Notes: generated from the letters alone by a model not told the origin. 34,391 nt of DNA from Kiloniellales bacterium (GCA_028280455.1 JANQLT010000070.1:1-34391); one strand, 5' to 3'; shown: positions 1-7,709, counted from the stretch's first letter. Made by a program: numbers and translations.

Positions 1-84
1 CAATCTGAACGCGAATTCCGCCATTTGCCGTTGCCAGGACTGCGATCAACCGCCACCATTGCGGTCTGGGCCTGGGCGGAATCG

Positions 85-855
85 ATGTCGAACGCAAGAC
101 TGTCTCCTTCGAGCGGCCAAGTCGGTAGATTGTCCGAAGCCGTGTCCCGGCGGGGAGCGGCGCTGAGCACCTCGCCCTGCGAGGCCTGCGCCGTCCGGCA
201 CCTGACCGTCTGTGCCGCCCTGGCCGAGGAAGAGCTGCGGCATCTCTCGGACATCGTCTCCCACGTCGAGCTGGCGCCGAGCCAATGCCTGTTCCAGGAG
301 AGCGACGAGGCCCGCTCCGTCTATAGCGTCACCGCCGGCACCATGAAGGTCTACAAGCTGCTGCCGGACGGCCGCTGCCAGGTGACCGGTTTCCTCTTCC
401 CCGGCGACTTCCTCGGCCTGGCCCACGACGAGACCTACGCCTACAGCGCCGAGGCGGTGACCCACAGCGCGCTCTGCAGCTATCCGAAGTCGAAGCTCGA
501 ATCGCTGCTCAAGCGCTTCCCGCAGATGGAAGAGCGCCTGCTCGGCATGGCCAAGCACGAGCTGATGGTCGCCCAGGAGCAGATGCTCCTGCTCGGCCGC
601 AAGACCGCCAAGGAGCGCCTGGCCTCGTTCCTGCTGATGCTCTCGCGGGCCGCCGCCCGCCGTGGCCAGAACGGCAACCCGGTGCTGGTGCCGATGAGCC
701 GCAGCGACATCGGCGACTACCTCGGCCTGACCACCGAGACGGTCAGCCGCTCTTTCACCCAGCTCAAGCGCGACCGCATCATCAGCGCCGAATCCGGCAA
801 CCGGATCCGCCTGCTCGACGACGAGGCCCTGCAGGATCTGGCAGAAGGCGCCTGA
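85..855 (+). CDS. FNR/FixK-type oxygen-responsive transcriptional regulator (Crp family)
   Basis: Cytoplasmic Crp/Fnr regulator of 256 residues from the ATG at 85; the frame stays open upstream to a TTG at 25, but a GGGCGGA ribosome site lies just before 85. Cysteines C32, C35 and C43 form a CX2CX7C cluster at the N-terminus, and C131 in the sensor domain is a candidate fourth ligand, so an oxygen-labile 4Fe-4S cluster is likely, as in FnrL/FnrN/AadR proteins. A cyclic-nucleotide-like beta barrel is followed by a dimerisation helix and a helix-turn-helix whose recognition helix carries ETVSR, the EXXSR signature that reads TTGAT half-sites. In the family it switches genes for low-oxygen respiration. 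It stands alone here; its targets cannot be told from the window. The upstream promoter lies largely outside the window. Confidence 0.93.
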   Translation: MSNARLSPSSGQVGRLSEAVSRRGAALSTSPCEACAVRHLTVCAALAEEELRHLSDIVSHVELAPSQCLFQESDEARSVYSVTAGTMKVYKLLPDGRCQVTGFLFPGDFLGLAHDETYAYSAEAVTHSALCSYPKSKLESLLKRFPQMEERLLGMAKHELMVAQEQMLLLGRKTAKERLASFLLMLSRAAARRGQNGNPVLVPMSRSDIGDYLGLTTETVSRSFTQLKRDRIISAESGNRIRLLDDEALQDLAEGA

Positions 856-910
856 CGACGCCTTTCCCTCCGAGACATCGCGGCTTTGTTCTTGGTTTTA
901 TTAACCATAA

Positions 911-943
911 ATCGTTAACAACCCAAGATTTCGTGTTAACGAT
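911..943. promoter_or_regulatory. Perfect inverted repeat ATCGTTAAC-N15-GTTAACGAT in an AT-rich spacer
   Basis: The spacer 856-1069 is AT-rich in its first half, unlike the flanking genes. ATCGTTAAC at 911-919 is repeated as GTTAACGAT at 935-943. A third TTAACC lies at 901-906. The arms could be a dimeric regulator site for the small membrane gene at 1070, or a hairpin after the FNR gene. The TTAA spacings seen (N10 and longer) do not match a CtrA box. The rest of the spacer holds nothing recognisable. Confidence 0.45.
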
Positions 944-1069
944 AGAAATCACTAGATTGTTCTTTTAGGAAAGTTGTAATATTCGACCCCAAGGCACGCG
1001 GCGAAATCCTAAAGCCGCCAAGCAATCATACAAACGCCGCCAGGGCAGGCGGCCAGTCAGGGGTTGGTC

Positions 1070-1426
1070 ATGGGCAGTTTGTTCGGAGATCTGGCGGCCG
1101 CCTGCGTCGCCCTCAGCGTCGGCGTCTATCTCTCGATCATGGCGGTGATCTTCTGGCGGCTGGTCCTCGAGGAGCCGCCCGTGCGCCGGGCCCTGGCGCT
1201 GCCCCTGACGCCGATGTTCCTGCAGAACCTCGGCATTCCCTGCGGCATCCTGGCCTTCGCCATGCGCCAGACCGAGCTGGCCCTGGTCGCGGTGCTGCTG
1301 ATCTGCCTCGGCCTGGTCGTCTCGCAGCAGGACGTCGCCGACCTGCACCCGACCATCGAGCTGCCGCTGCTGGTCATGGCGATCGGCAGCATGGTCCTGA
1401 TCGGCGCCGCCAACCTGGTGGCCTGA
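1070..1426 (+). CDS. Small integral membrane protein of unknown function
   Basis: A 118-residue hydrophobic protein that I do not recognise as a named family. I chose the ATG at 1070 because CAGGGG precedes it by six bases; a TTG at 1064 is in frame. About four membrane spans are suggested: residues about 5-27, an amphipathic middle stretch, about 55-85 and about 95-117. No catalytic motif is visible. It is separated from the FNR gene by an AT-rich spacer and ends one base from the stop codon of the convergent hydratase gene, leaving no room for a terminator. GC-rich third positions and a clean ribosome site support a real gene. Membership of an FNR regulon is possible but only inferred from adjacency. 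Confidence 0.7.
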   Translation: MGSLFGDLAAACVALSVGVYLSIMAVIFWRLVLEEPPVRRALALPLTPMFLQNLGIPCGILAFAMRQTELALVAVLLICLGLVVSQQDVADLHPTIELPLLVMAIGSMVLIGAANLVA

Positions 1427-1427
1427 T

Positions 1428-2231
1428 CTAGGCGACCAGCTCTATCGCCGCGCGGCTCAGGCCTTCAAGCGCCGCCTCGACCCGGGCGGGGCGCTCGAAC
1501 ATACGGGTTCGGATCACGCTGCCGAGCATGACGAACTGTCCCGCCTGAAGCGGCCGGCCGAGCTCGGCGCGCAGGTTGGCGAGCCAGGCCAAGGCCTCCA
1601 GGGGATGGCCCAGGATGTCGCGGCCCTGGCCCTGGTCGACGGTCTCGCCGTCGACGATGGCGCGGCCGCGCACCGCGCCCAGGTCGAGGTCCCGCCAGTC
1701 TTCCTGCGGCGGGCCGAGCACCACGCCGACGTTGAAGAAGTCGTCGGCCACCATCAGGGTCGGCGGGAAGCTGGGCCGGTCCTCGTAGCGCTCCTCGACC
1801 AGCTCGAGGGCGCCGGCCAGCCCGGCGACGGCGGCGCCGACGCTGTCCCGGTCGTAGGGCGCGCCGCCGGCCGGCAAGTCCTCGCCCAGGATCGCCGCGA
1901 TCTCGAACTCCAGGCCGAAGGGGTGGTGGTCGGCCAGGCTGACCTGGCCCGTCTCGCGGTGCACGAAGCCCTCGTGGACCTGGCCGGCGCAGGGATGGTC
2001 GATGTTCAGGTAGGCCTGCATGACCGGCGTGGTGCAGCCGATCTTGTGGCCGATCACCGGCCCGAAGCCCTCGGCGTTCAAGATCTCTTCGAGGGCGAAC
2101 TGCACCCTGTAAGCCTCTGATATCGTGGCAGGCACTAGTGTGGCGTCGGGCCGGGATGTCAGCGGCCCGCCGAGCCGCGCTCGGGCCAGGTGGCTGGCGG
2201 CCGCCCGGATCTGGTCCTCGGTCATTGCCAT
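1428..2231 (-). CDS. 2-keto-4-pentenoate hydratase / fumarylacetoacetate hydrolase-family protein (MhpD-like)
   Basis: About 267 residues, the usual length of MhpD/TesE-type hydratases, which add water to 2-hydroxypenta-2,4-dienoates or decarboxylate oxalocrotonate in meta-cleavage pathways. Family features seen are GHKIGCT near residue 62, the acidic metal pair in GLEFEIA near residue 107, and the ADDFFN segment near residue 160. The start is taken as the ATG at 2231, which overlaps the upstream methyltransferase stop in the arrangement TGATG, so translation is probably coupled; a GTG three bases earlier and an ATG six bases later are also in frame. It is the last gene of a three-gene minus-strand operon. 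The substrate is not known; no ring-cleavage dioxygenase lies nearby, so an aromatic pathway is not supported by context. Confidence 0.85.
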   Translation of the reverse strand: MAMTEDQIRAAASHLARARLGGPLTSRPDATLVPATISEAYRVQFALEEILNAEGFGPVIGHKIGCTTPVMQAYLNIDHPCAGQVHEGFVHRETGQVSLADHHPFGLEFEIAAILGEDLPAGGAPYDRDSVGAAVAGLAGALELVEERYEDRPSFPPTLMVADDFFNVGVVLGPPQEDWRDLDLGAVRGRAIVDGETVDQGQGRDILGHPLEALAWLANLRAELGRPLQAGQFVMLGSVIRTRMFERPARVEAALEGLSRAAIELVA

Positions 2232-2899
2232 CACCGGACCCCGTAGACGAACAGCCGGTGCTGCGGCGGCGTGTCGCCGGGGTAGCGGGTGATGACGAAG
2301 GTCCAGTCCGTCGAGTCGACCAGGCCGATCGCGCCCGTGTCTGTCAGCGCGTCGAGCTTGGCCTTGAAGCCCTGGGCCTCGTAGACCGCGGAGGAGAGGC
2401 TGAAGACCAGGTGGCCGCCGGGGCGGACCACGCGGACCAGCTCGTCGAAGCCCTCCGGCCCGGCATGGCCGGCGGTGAAGACGCCGGCGGCGACCGCGGC
2501 GACGAAGTGGTCGTCGGGGAAGTCTAGCGGCTCGCCCAGCGCCATGGCCCGGCAGGCCTGGTAGATGCCGCGGGCCTCGGCCTTGGCCAGCATGCCCGCG
2601 GAGATGTCGATGCCGACCAGCGCGCGGTAGCCCAGCAGGTGCAGCAGCCGGCCGAGGTTGCCCGGGCCGCAGGCGGCATCGAGCAGCGGCCCCCGGTCGC
2701 GCGGCACGTGTCGGGAGATCAGGCCGCAGTTCAGGCTCGGGCCGATATAGCCCCAGCCGACCAGGTCCGCCTCGTAGCTCTCCGACCAGTCGTCGTAGAT
2801 CGCCCGCAGCTCGTCCCGGCTCCGGGCGCCGTAGACCCGCCCGAGGAAGCCCTTGGGATCGCCGCCCTTCGAGTCGCCGTCCTCCGCCGCGGCCGTCAT
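2231..2899 (-). CDS. Class I SAM-dependent methyltransferase
   Basis: A 222-residue soluble methyltransferase. The SAM-binding motif I DAACGPGN is near residue 75, followed by VGIDIS (acidic ribose-binding loop) near residue 97. The early YDDWSESYEADL segment resembles small-molecule methyltransferases of the METTL27/WBSCR27-like group. The C-terminal half carries the motif VRVVRPGGHLVFS common to Rossmann methyltransferases. It begins seven bases after the racemase-like gene and overlaps the hydratase start by one base, so the three form one transcription and translation unit. The methyl acceptor is unknown. Its position between an Asp/Glu-racemase-fold enzyme and a ketoacid hydratase suggests a small carboxylic acid, but that is inference. 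Confidence 0.88.
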   Translation of the reverse strand: MTAAAEDGDSKGGDPKGFLGRVYGARSRDELRAIYDDWSESYEADLVGWGYIGPSLNCGLISRHVPRDRGPLLDAACGPGNLGRLLHLLGYRALVGIDISAGMLAKAEARGIYQACRAMALGEPLDFPDDHFVAAVAAGVFTAGHAGPEGFDELVRVVRPGGHLVFSLSSAVYEAQGFKAKLDALTDTGAIGLVDSTDWTFVITRYPGDTPPQHRLFVYGVR

Positions 2900-2906
2900 G
2901 CCGCCA

Positions 2907-3752
2907 TCACCCCGGCGTCGCCCGGCCGTCGAGGCCGAGGGTGAAGAGCCGGCCGAAGTCGGGCAGGGAGTCCGCGACGCCGGCCAGGCGCAGGCAGTGC
3001 CAGGCCATGGCGTGGTTGCTCGAGGTGACCGGCTTGCCGAGCGCCGCCTCCAGGGCGGCGGCGCCGTCCATCAGCCGCAGGTTGGTGCAGGACACGAAGA
3101 CGCCCTCGACCGCGTCCGACACGCCGAGCCGCTGCGCCGCCTCTTGCACGGACTCCAGGGTGATGCGGGCGACCGTCGGATCGTCCTCCTCGTTGAAGGA
3201 GCCCTTGGCGGTGACCCGGAAGCCCTGCGCCTCGATGTGTCGGCGCATGGCCTGGTTGATCTCGTCGATGTAGGGCGTCAGCAGTGCGACCCGCTCGACG
3301 CCGAGGGCCGCGAAGGCGGCGAAGGCCGCGGTCATCGGCGTCGTGCAGGCGACCCCCGGCCGGGCTTCGCGGATCCGCTCGGCGACCCGCGCCTCGCCGA
3401 TCACCATCGAGGCCGAGGTGCAGCCGTAGCCGACCACGTCGAGCGCGACGCCCGGCGCGATCAGGTCGGCCGAGGCGGCCAGGCCTTGCTCCATGCGCTT
3501 CAGGGTCTCGGGCGTGATCGCCGGGTCGTTGTAGATGCGGCTGTGGTAGAGCGCGACCTTGCAGCGCTCGAAGACCCGGCGGAACTCGGCCTCGATGACC
3601 CGGTCGCTGGCCAGCACCAGCAGGCCGACCGTGGCCCGGGCGTCGAGCCCGGCGTCGGTCTCGAAGGGCAGGTGGTGCAGGTCGAGCGCCAAGGGCTCGG
3701 CCATCTCTCGCTCAGCCGTCTCGCGCTCGGCAATCGCCTGCTTCGGGGCCAT
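2907..3752 (-). CDS. Asp/Glu racemase superfamily protein (maleate isomerase / EutA / arylmalonate decarboxylase group)
   Basis: A 281-residue cytoplasmic enzyme of the two-cysteine Asp/Glu racemase fold. The two catalytic cysteine loops are GYGCTSAS (near residue 110) and VSCTNLR (near residue 225), with the typical LTPY segment between them. The group includes maleate cis-trans isomerase, arylmalonate decarboxylase and the ectoine-degradation protein EutA. The start ATG at 3752 is preceded by GGGAGAGAG. The first 18 residues are charged (many E, R) and not part of the fold. It is the promoter-proximal gene of the operon with the methyltransferase and hydratase. Maleate or a 2-substituted malonate is a plausible substrate type; the other ectoine-degradation genes are absent, so EutA is not assigned. 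Confidence 0.82.
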   Translation of the reverse strand: MAPKQAIAERETAEREMAEPLALDLHHLPFETDAGLDARATVGLLVLASDRVIEAEFRRVFERCKVALYHSRIYNDPAITPETLKRMEQGLAASADLIAPGVALDVVGYGCTSASMVIGEARVAERIREARPGVACTTPMTAAFAAFAALGVERVALLTPYIDEINQAMRRHIEAQGFRVTAKGSFNEEDDPTVARITLESVQEAAQRLGVSDAVEGVFVSCTNLRLMDGAAALEAALGKPVTSSNHAMAWHCLRLAGVADSLPDFGRLFTLGLDGRATPG

Positions 3753-4352
3753 GGTCTCTCTCCCGCTGCGCCGGATGGGGACAGTCTAGCCCAGGACGGC
3801 CTCCGAGAGCCTGACCGAAATTGGTGCCATAGAGATCAATAGCTTGTTCTCGGCATTGTCTTCACGGTGTCATTGGCGGGCAGGCAAAGCCCGGGCGCCT
3901 CGCGTTTCCGGCAATCGATCGAGGTCCGAGACCGCTTCGTCGATGGACCCTCGGATCAAGTCCGGCAGTGCGTTCGGGAGGGCGCTGTCAGGCCCGCGCC
4001 TTACCCGAATGGGATATGAAGATCCCGGCGGCGTCGTTCGCCTTTCCGGCTTTGGCTGCCTCTCAACGAGCCGGGGGTCGCTCTTGCTCCGCGCTGCAAT
4101 GCCCAAGCCTGCAGGACCCGCCCCGACAAGCGCGAGGGGTTTTGGACGGGATCAGGCCGCTGCGGCTGGGCATTGAGCTGGGAAGCGGCCGGACCGGGTC
4201 CCAAGTTCGCCGAAGATCAGACAGTTCTTGTCAGTGTTCAGGCCGCCATGGTCGAAGTCATGATAGGATGACCCGCATAGCGCGATAATTCGAAGATGGC
4301 CTCTTAGGCGAAAAGGGCGATACCACCAGCCGCAATCATCCAGAGAGCAGGC
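3753..4352. other. 600-bp stretch without a convincing gene, with a degenerate dispersed-repeat fragment
   Basis: No frame here shows the strong GC3 bias or a recognisable family. The stretch around 3935-3970 reads TGGACCCTCGGATCAAGTCC, the complement-like core of the CCTCGGG/CCCGAGG dispersed repeat also seen near 18000. GC content drops toward the 3' end, where 4200-4350 is AT-richer and should hold the cyclase promoter. Short open frames (for example 3870-4106 on the minus strand and 3844-4176 on the plus strand) run through the repeat fragment and look like chance. The segment may be decayed sequence that arrived with the cyclase island. Confidence 0.5.
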
Positions 4353-6110
4353 ATGTCGATTCGCTGGCGTACTATCTCTATCGTAACGGTGGTCCTTGCT
4401 CTATCGACCGTCGCCCTTCACCAGTTCATTTCCTATCAGCAACTGGCAACATTCAGGCAAATCGAACGCGATGATGCTGAGAAGAATCTCAACAGGGTGC
4501 GCGAGACAGTTGTCAGTGATCTTAGGCAGCTAGCCTTCGTCGCGGCTGACTACGCATCCTGGGATGATACCTACCAGTTTGCAGAAGACCTCAACCAGAA
4601 ATTCATCGACGTCAACCTGGGGCCGCTGACGCCGCTCGACCTTGATATCCACACGATTCTCCTCCTCTCTGAGACCGGCGGTCTCTTGCACGGTATTGAA
4701 GTGGATTTTGAGGACGAAGAGGCCGTCGAGCTCAGTTCCGGTCTTGTTGGTGCCTTCCAGCCCGCTTCGCCGCTGATCAGCGCAAGGTCGGCCGACCGCG
4801 AAGTGTTTGGGTTCTTGGAGCTTGGTGGAAGACTCCTCATGGCCGCCGTGGCGCCGATCCTGAAAAGCGATGACAGCGGCATGCCGCGAGGCAGCCTTGT
4901 GATGGGCCGCTATCTCGACAACGCAAAGCTCAACGAGCTCGAAAATCAAACCCAGCTCGATCTGGAATTGCTGAAAAAGGGCAACAGAGGATTCCAGGAG
5001 CTGGTCGCCTCGGTCCAGTCGGGCGCGGGCCGAGTGCCGAATGGCGACGAAAGCCATCCGCAGCAGCGCAAGTCCCGTCTAGAGATCGTCGATGAAAACG
5101 CAATTCGAGGGCATCTTCTGTTCGACGACGCTGCTGGTGAGCCCGTCCTTGTCGTATCCGCGACGTTGCCTCGAACGATCTACAAGGCAGGGACGCGCAG
5201 TTTGAACATTCTGCTGATCGCGTTGATTGCCGCCGGGGTCGTCTTGACGGTCACGGTGGTTGTCTTGCTGGACCGGATCGTTTTGCGCCGGCTGAGCCGT
5301 CTTGGCGGAGAAGTAGCGGCAATCGGCACGAGCGGCGATCTCGGCGCAAGGGTCAATGAGAGAGGAAAGGACGAGCTTGCTATCCTCGGAAGGACTGTGA
5401 ACTGGATGCTGGACCAGTTGAAGGACAGCGCGGACAAGCTGGCTGTAGAACACCAACGTGCGGAAGGCCTGCTTCTGAATATCCTCCCTGAACCCGTTGC
5501 TGCCGAGCTCAAGCGCAGTCCCGATGCGATCGCCGAGAGCTACGACCAGGTCTCGATCCTCTTTGCCGATCTCGTTGGATTTACGGAATTGGCGGCTGAT
5601 TTGGACGCAGAACAGGTTGTCGGAGTCCTGAATGGCCTTTTCAGCCGATTTGACGATCTCGCGCTGGAGTTAGGTCTGGAGAAGATAAAGACTATCGGGG
5701 ACGCCTACATGGTTGCCGCCGGACTGCCTAAGCGATCGGAAGGCCATGCACCGACAATCGCGCGCATGGCGCTGGCGATGGTTGAAGCCACGGGTGAGTT
5801 CTCCAAGGAAAACGACATACAGCTAGAGCTGCGCGTGGGAATCAACTCCGGCGTTGTGGTTGCGGGCGTGATCGGGAAATCGAAGTTCATCTACGACCTG
5901 TGGGGTGACGCGGTGAACATTGCCAGCCGCATGGAGTCGACAGGCGAGAGCGGCCGGATTCAGGTGACGCAGTCGACCTACGAGCTCTTGAAGGACGAGT
6001 TTGATCTTGTCGAAAGGGGCATGACCCACATCAAGGGGCGGGGCGAGATGGCAACCTGGTTCCTCGTTGGCGAACTGCAGACTGGCCCTCAAGAATCGAT
6101 AGGCCACTGA
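4353..6110 (+). CDS. Membrane-bound adenylate cyclase with CHASE4 sensor and HAMP domain
   Basis: A 585-residue class III nucleotide cyclase making cAMP at the inner membrane. TM1 spans about residues 8-27. A periplasmic CHASE4 domain follows, marked by YASWDDTY near residue 70. TM2 lies at about 284-306, then a HAMP linker, a short coiled coil and the catalytic domain from about 400. The metal-binding aspartates are D406 (FADLVGFT) and D450 (GDAYM). The adenine-selecting pair, Lys in EKIKTIGD and Asp in YDLWGDAVN, is intact, as are the Asn/Arg of VNIASRM, so ATP rather than GTP is predicted. AGAGAGCAGG precedes the ATG. By eye the gene is clearly poorer in GC (mid-50s percent) and uses more CTT, GAT and TTG codons than its neighbours, suggesting acquisition. 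It ends four bases before a 130-bp palindrome. Confidence 0.93.
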   Translation: MSIRWRTISIVTVVLALSTVALHQFISYQQLATFRQIERDDAEKNLNRVRETVVSDLRQLAFVAADYASWDDTYQFAEDLNQKFIDVNLGPLTPLDLDIHTILLLSETGGLLHGIEVDFEDEEAVELSSGLVGAFQPASPLISARSADREVFGFLELGGRLLMAAVAPILKSDDSGMPRGSLVMGRYLDNAKLNELENQTQLDLELLKKGNRGFQELVASVQSGAGRVPNGDESHPQQRKSRLEIVDENAIRGHLLFDDAAGEPVLVVSATLPRTIYKAGTRSLNILLIALIAAGVVLTVTVVVLLDRIVLRRLSRLGGEVAAIGTSGDLGARVNERGKDELAILGRTVNWMLDQLKDSADKLAVEHQRAEGLLLNILPEPVAAELKRSPDAIAESYDQVSILFADLVGFTELAADLDAEQVVGVLNGLFSRFDDLALELGLEKIKTIGDAYMVAAGLPKRSEGHAPTIARMALAMVEATGEFSKENDIQLELRVGINSGVVVAGVIGKSKFIYDLWGDAVNIASRMESTGESGRIQVTQSTYELLKDEFDLVERGMTHIKGRGEMATWFLVGELQTGPQESIGH

Positions 6111-6114
6111 GGCT

Positions 6115-6244
6115 CTATAGCGTTTTCCGCTGACGCGGAATCACGGCACCGGCCCACTCCCCCTCCCGGCCACCCACGGTAGTATCCTATTGGGTGGCCG
6201 GGAGGGGGAGCGGGCCGGTGCCGTCCGATCGGAAAACGCTCTAG
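6115..6244. repeat. 130-bp dispersed palindromic element, copy 1
   Basis: First of three near-identical copies (others at 15741-15870 and 31877-32006). The outer termini CTAGAGCGTTTTCC and GGAAAACGCTCTAG are inverted repeats; here the left one reads CTATAG. Inside are matched CACGGCACCGGCC/GGCCGGTGCCG arms and a GC-rich stem, CTCCCCCTCCCGGCCACCCA against its complement, around a loop containing AGTATCCTAT. The element lies exactly between the convergent cyclase and dadA genes, and its right-hand CTAG provides the dadA stop codon. Transcribed from either strand it would fold into a long hairpin, so a bidirectional terminator or mRNA 3'-end stabiliser is likely. Confidence 0.93.
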
Positions 6245-7485
6245 TTGAAGGTCAAGCCTTCAAGGTCGACCTCGGGAGTCCGGCCGGCGACCAGGTCGGC
6301 GGTGATGCGCGCCGTGCCGCAGGCCATGGTCCAGCCCATGTGGCCGTGGCCGCAGTTGAGGAAGAGGTTGGCCTGCCGGCCGCGGCCGAGGATCGGCGTG
6401 CCCGCCGGCGTCATCGGCCTGAGGCCCGCCCAGTAGGTCGGCCGGTCCCAATCGCCGCCCTCGGGAAAGAGGCTGCGCAGGGCCTTCAGCATGCCCGCGA
6501 AGTCGGCCGGCTTGTGGCTGCTGTCGAAGCCGGCGAACTCGGCGATGGCGGTGACCCGCAGGCGGTCGCCGAGGGGCGCGTAGGCCAGCAGGTTGTCCTC
6601 GTCGACGCCGCCGATGCTCGGCCGGCGGCGGTTGCCGCCGCTCGGCAGGGTCACCGAATAGCCCTTGATCGGATAGATCGGCAACTTGAGGCCGAGGGGC
6701 TTGGCCAGGGCCGGGCTCCAGCAGCCGAGCGCCAGGACGTAGGCGTCGGCCTCGTGGCGGCCCTTGTCGGTCTCGACGCCGGCGATGCGGTCGCCCGCGG
6801 CCTCGATCCGCTGGACGGTCGTCCCGGTCGCCAGCGTCACGCCGCGCGCGGCGGCGCGCTCGGCCAGCGCTTCGGTGAACAGCCGGGCATCGCCGCTCTC
6901 GTCGGTCGGCGCGTAGATGGCGCCGGCGATCCGCTCCTTGACCGGCGTCAGGGCCGGGTCGATCTCGGCGGCGCGCTCGCGGTCGATGATCTCCAGCGCC
7001 TGGCCGTCGTCGGTCAGGAGCTGCGTGTTGGCCGCGCCGCGCTCGAAGCTCTCCTGGCTGCGGTAGAGGTAGAGCAGGCCGCCCTCGCGGCCGTCGAAGG
7101 CGAGGGGCGTCGTGGCCTTGAGCGCGCGGAAGACCTCCTGCGAGAAGACGCAGAGCCGGTGCTTGCGCAGGCTGTTGACCCGCGCCGCCTCGGCGTTGCA
7201 CTGCCGTAGGAACAGCCAGGTCCAGGCCCAGAGCCGCGGATCGAGCTTCGGCTTGAAGCGGATCGCCTGGTCGCCGCGGTAGAGCGACTTGAACATGATC
7301 CCCGGCGCTTGCGGCGAGGACCAGGCATAGGCATGGCCCGGCGCCATCAGGCCGGCATTGGCGTAGCTGGTGCCGCGCGCCACCGCCGCCTCGCGCTCGA
7401 TCACGGTCACCTCGTGGCCGTCCTCGGCCAGCATGTAGGCCGTCGTAACGCCGACGATGCCGCCGCCGAGGACCAGCACCTTCAT
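6241..7485 (-). CDS. dadA: D-amino acid dehydrogenase (FAD-dependent, DadA-like)
   Basis: A 414-residue flavoprotein of the DAO superfamily that oxidises D-amino acids to imino acids, passing electrons to the respiratory chain at the inner membrane. The N-terminus carries the Rossmann FAD motif GGGIVGVTTAY followed by VIERE. The C-terminal GLRPMTPAGTPILGR and GHGHMGWTMACG blocks are characteristic of DadA. Start ATG at 7485 has GGAGG eight bases upstream; the in-frame extension to 7527 has no ribosome site. The stop TAG is formed by the end of the palindromic element. The next upstream gene is a Rid-family deaminase, which would hydrolyse the reactive imine product, a sensible functional pair. 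In many bacteria DadA works with alanine racemase; none is present here. Confidence 0.93.
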   Translation of the reverse strand: MKVLVLGGGIVGVTTAYMLAEDGHEVTVIEREAAVARGTSYANAGLMAPGHAYAWSSPQAPGIMFKSLYRGDQAIRFKPKLDPRLWAWTWLFLRQCNAEAARVNSLRKHRLCVFSQEVFRALKATTPLAFDGREGGLLYLYRSQESFERGAANTQLLTDDGQALEIIDRERAAEIDPALTPVKERIAGAIYAPTDESGDARLFTEALAERAAARGVTLATGTTVQRIEAAGDRIAGVETDKGRHEADAYVLALGCWSPALAKPLGLKLPIYPIKGYSVTLPSGGNRRRPSIGGVDEDNLLAYAPLGDRLRVTAIAEFAGFDSSHKPADFAGMLKALRSLFPEGGDWDRPTYWAGLRPMTPAGTPILGRGRQANLFLNCGHGHMGWTMACGTARITADLVAGRTPEVDLEGLTFN

Positions 7486-7523
7486 GCCGCGAACCTCCGC
7501 AGGTCGTGGGCCCCGCCACGAAC

Positions 7524-7666
7524 CCACTTCCTCCCCCCGCGAGGGGGAGGATCGAGGAGGGGGGCGATCGGCGTCCGCCGATCGAAGAGTCGCTTTGCGG
7601 ATGGCCGGGCAATTTGCCCGGGCGCCCCCCTCCCTGGCCCTCCCCCTCGTGGGGGGAGGGGATTGG
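7524..7666. repeat. Long imperfect palindrome in the rid-dadA spacer
   Basis: The left arm 7524-7566 and right arm 7623-7666 are imperfect complements, both rich in CCTCCCCC/GGGGGAGG. Each arm also contains its own smaller hairpin (CTCCCCCCGCGAGGGGGAG and its counterpart). The centre holds GATCGGCGTCCGCCGATC and CCGGGCAATTTGCCCGG. This is a third structured-repeat family, distinct from the 130-bp element. It sits between codirectional genes, where it could reduce readthrough into dadA or stabilise the upstream mRNA end. Confidence 0.8.
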
Positions 7667-7709
7667 CTCGTCGCGTCATGTCATGTCGGCCCACCGCAAG
7701 GCGGCAGCC

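Noticed and set aside
3844..4176. 110-codon plus-strand frame (and a 78-codon minus-strand frame at 3870-4106) before the cyclase
   Set aside because: Both run through a degenerate dispersed repeat, lack GC3 bias and ribosome sites, and show no recognisable domain.
7524..7666. CRISPR-like repeat arrays at the palindromic intergenic regions
   Set aside because: These are single inverted-repeat structures, not spaced direct repeats, and no cas gene is present.
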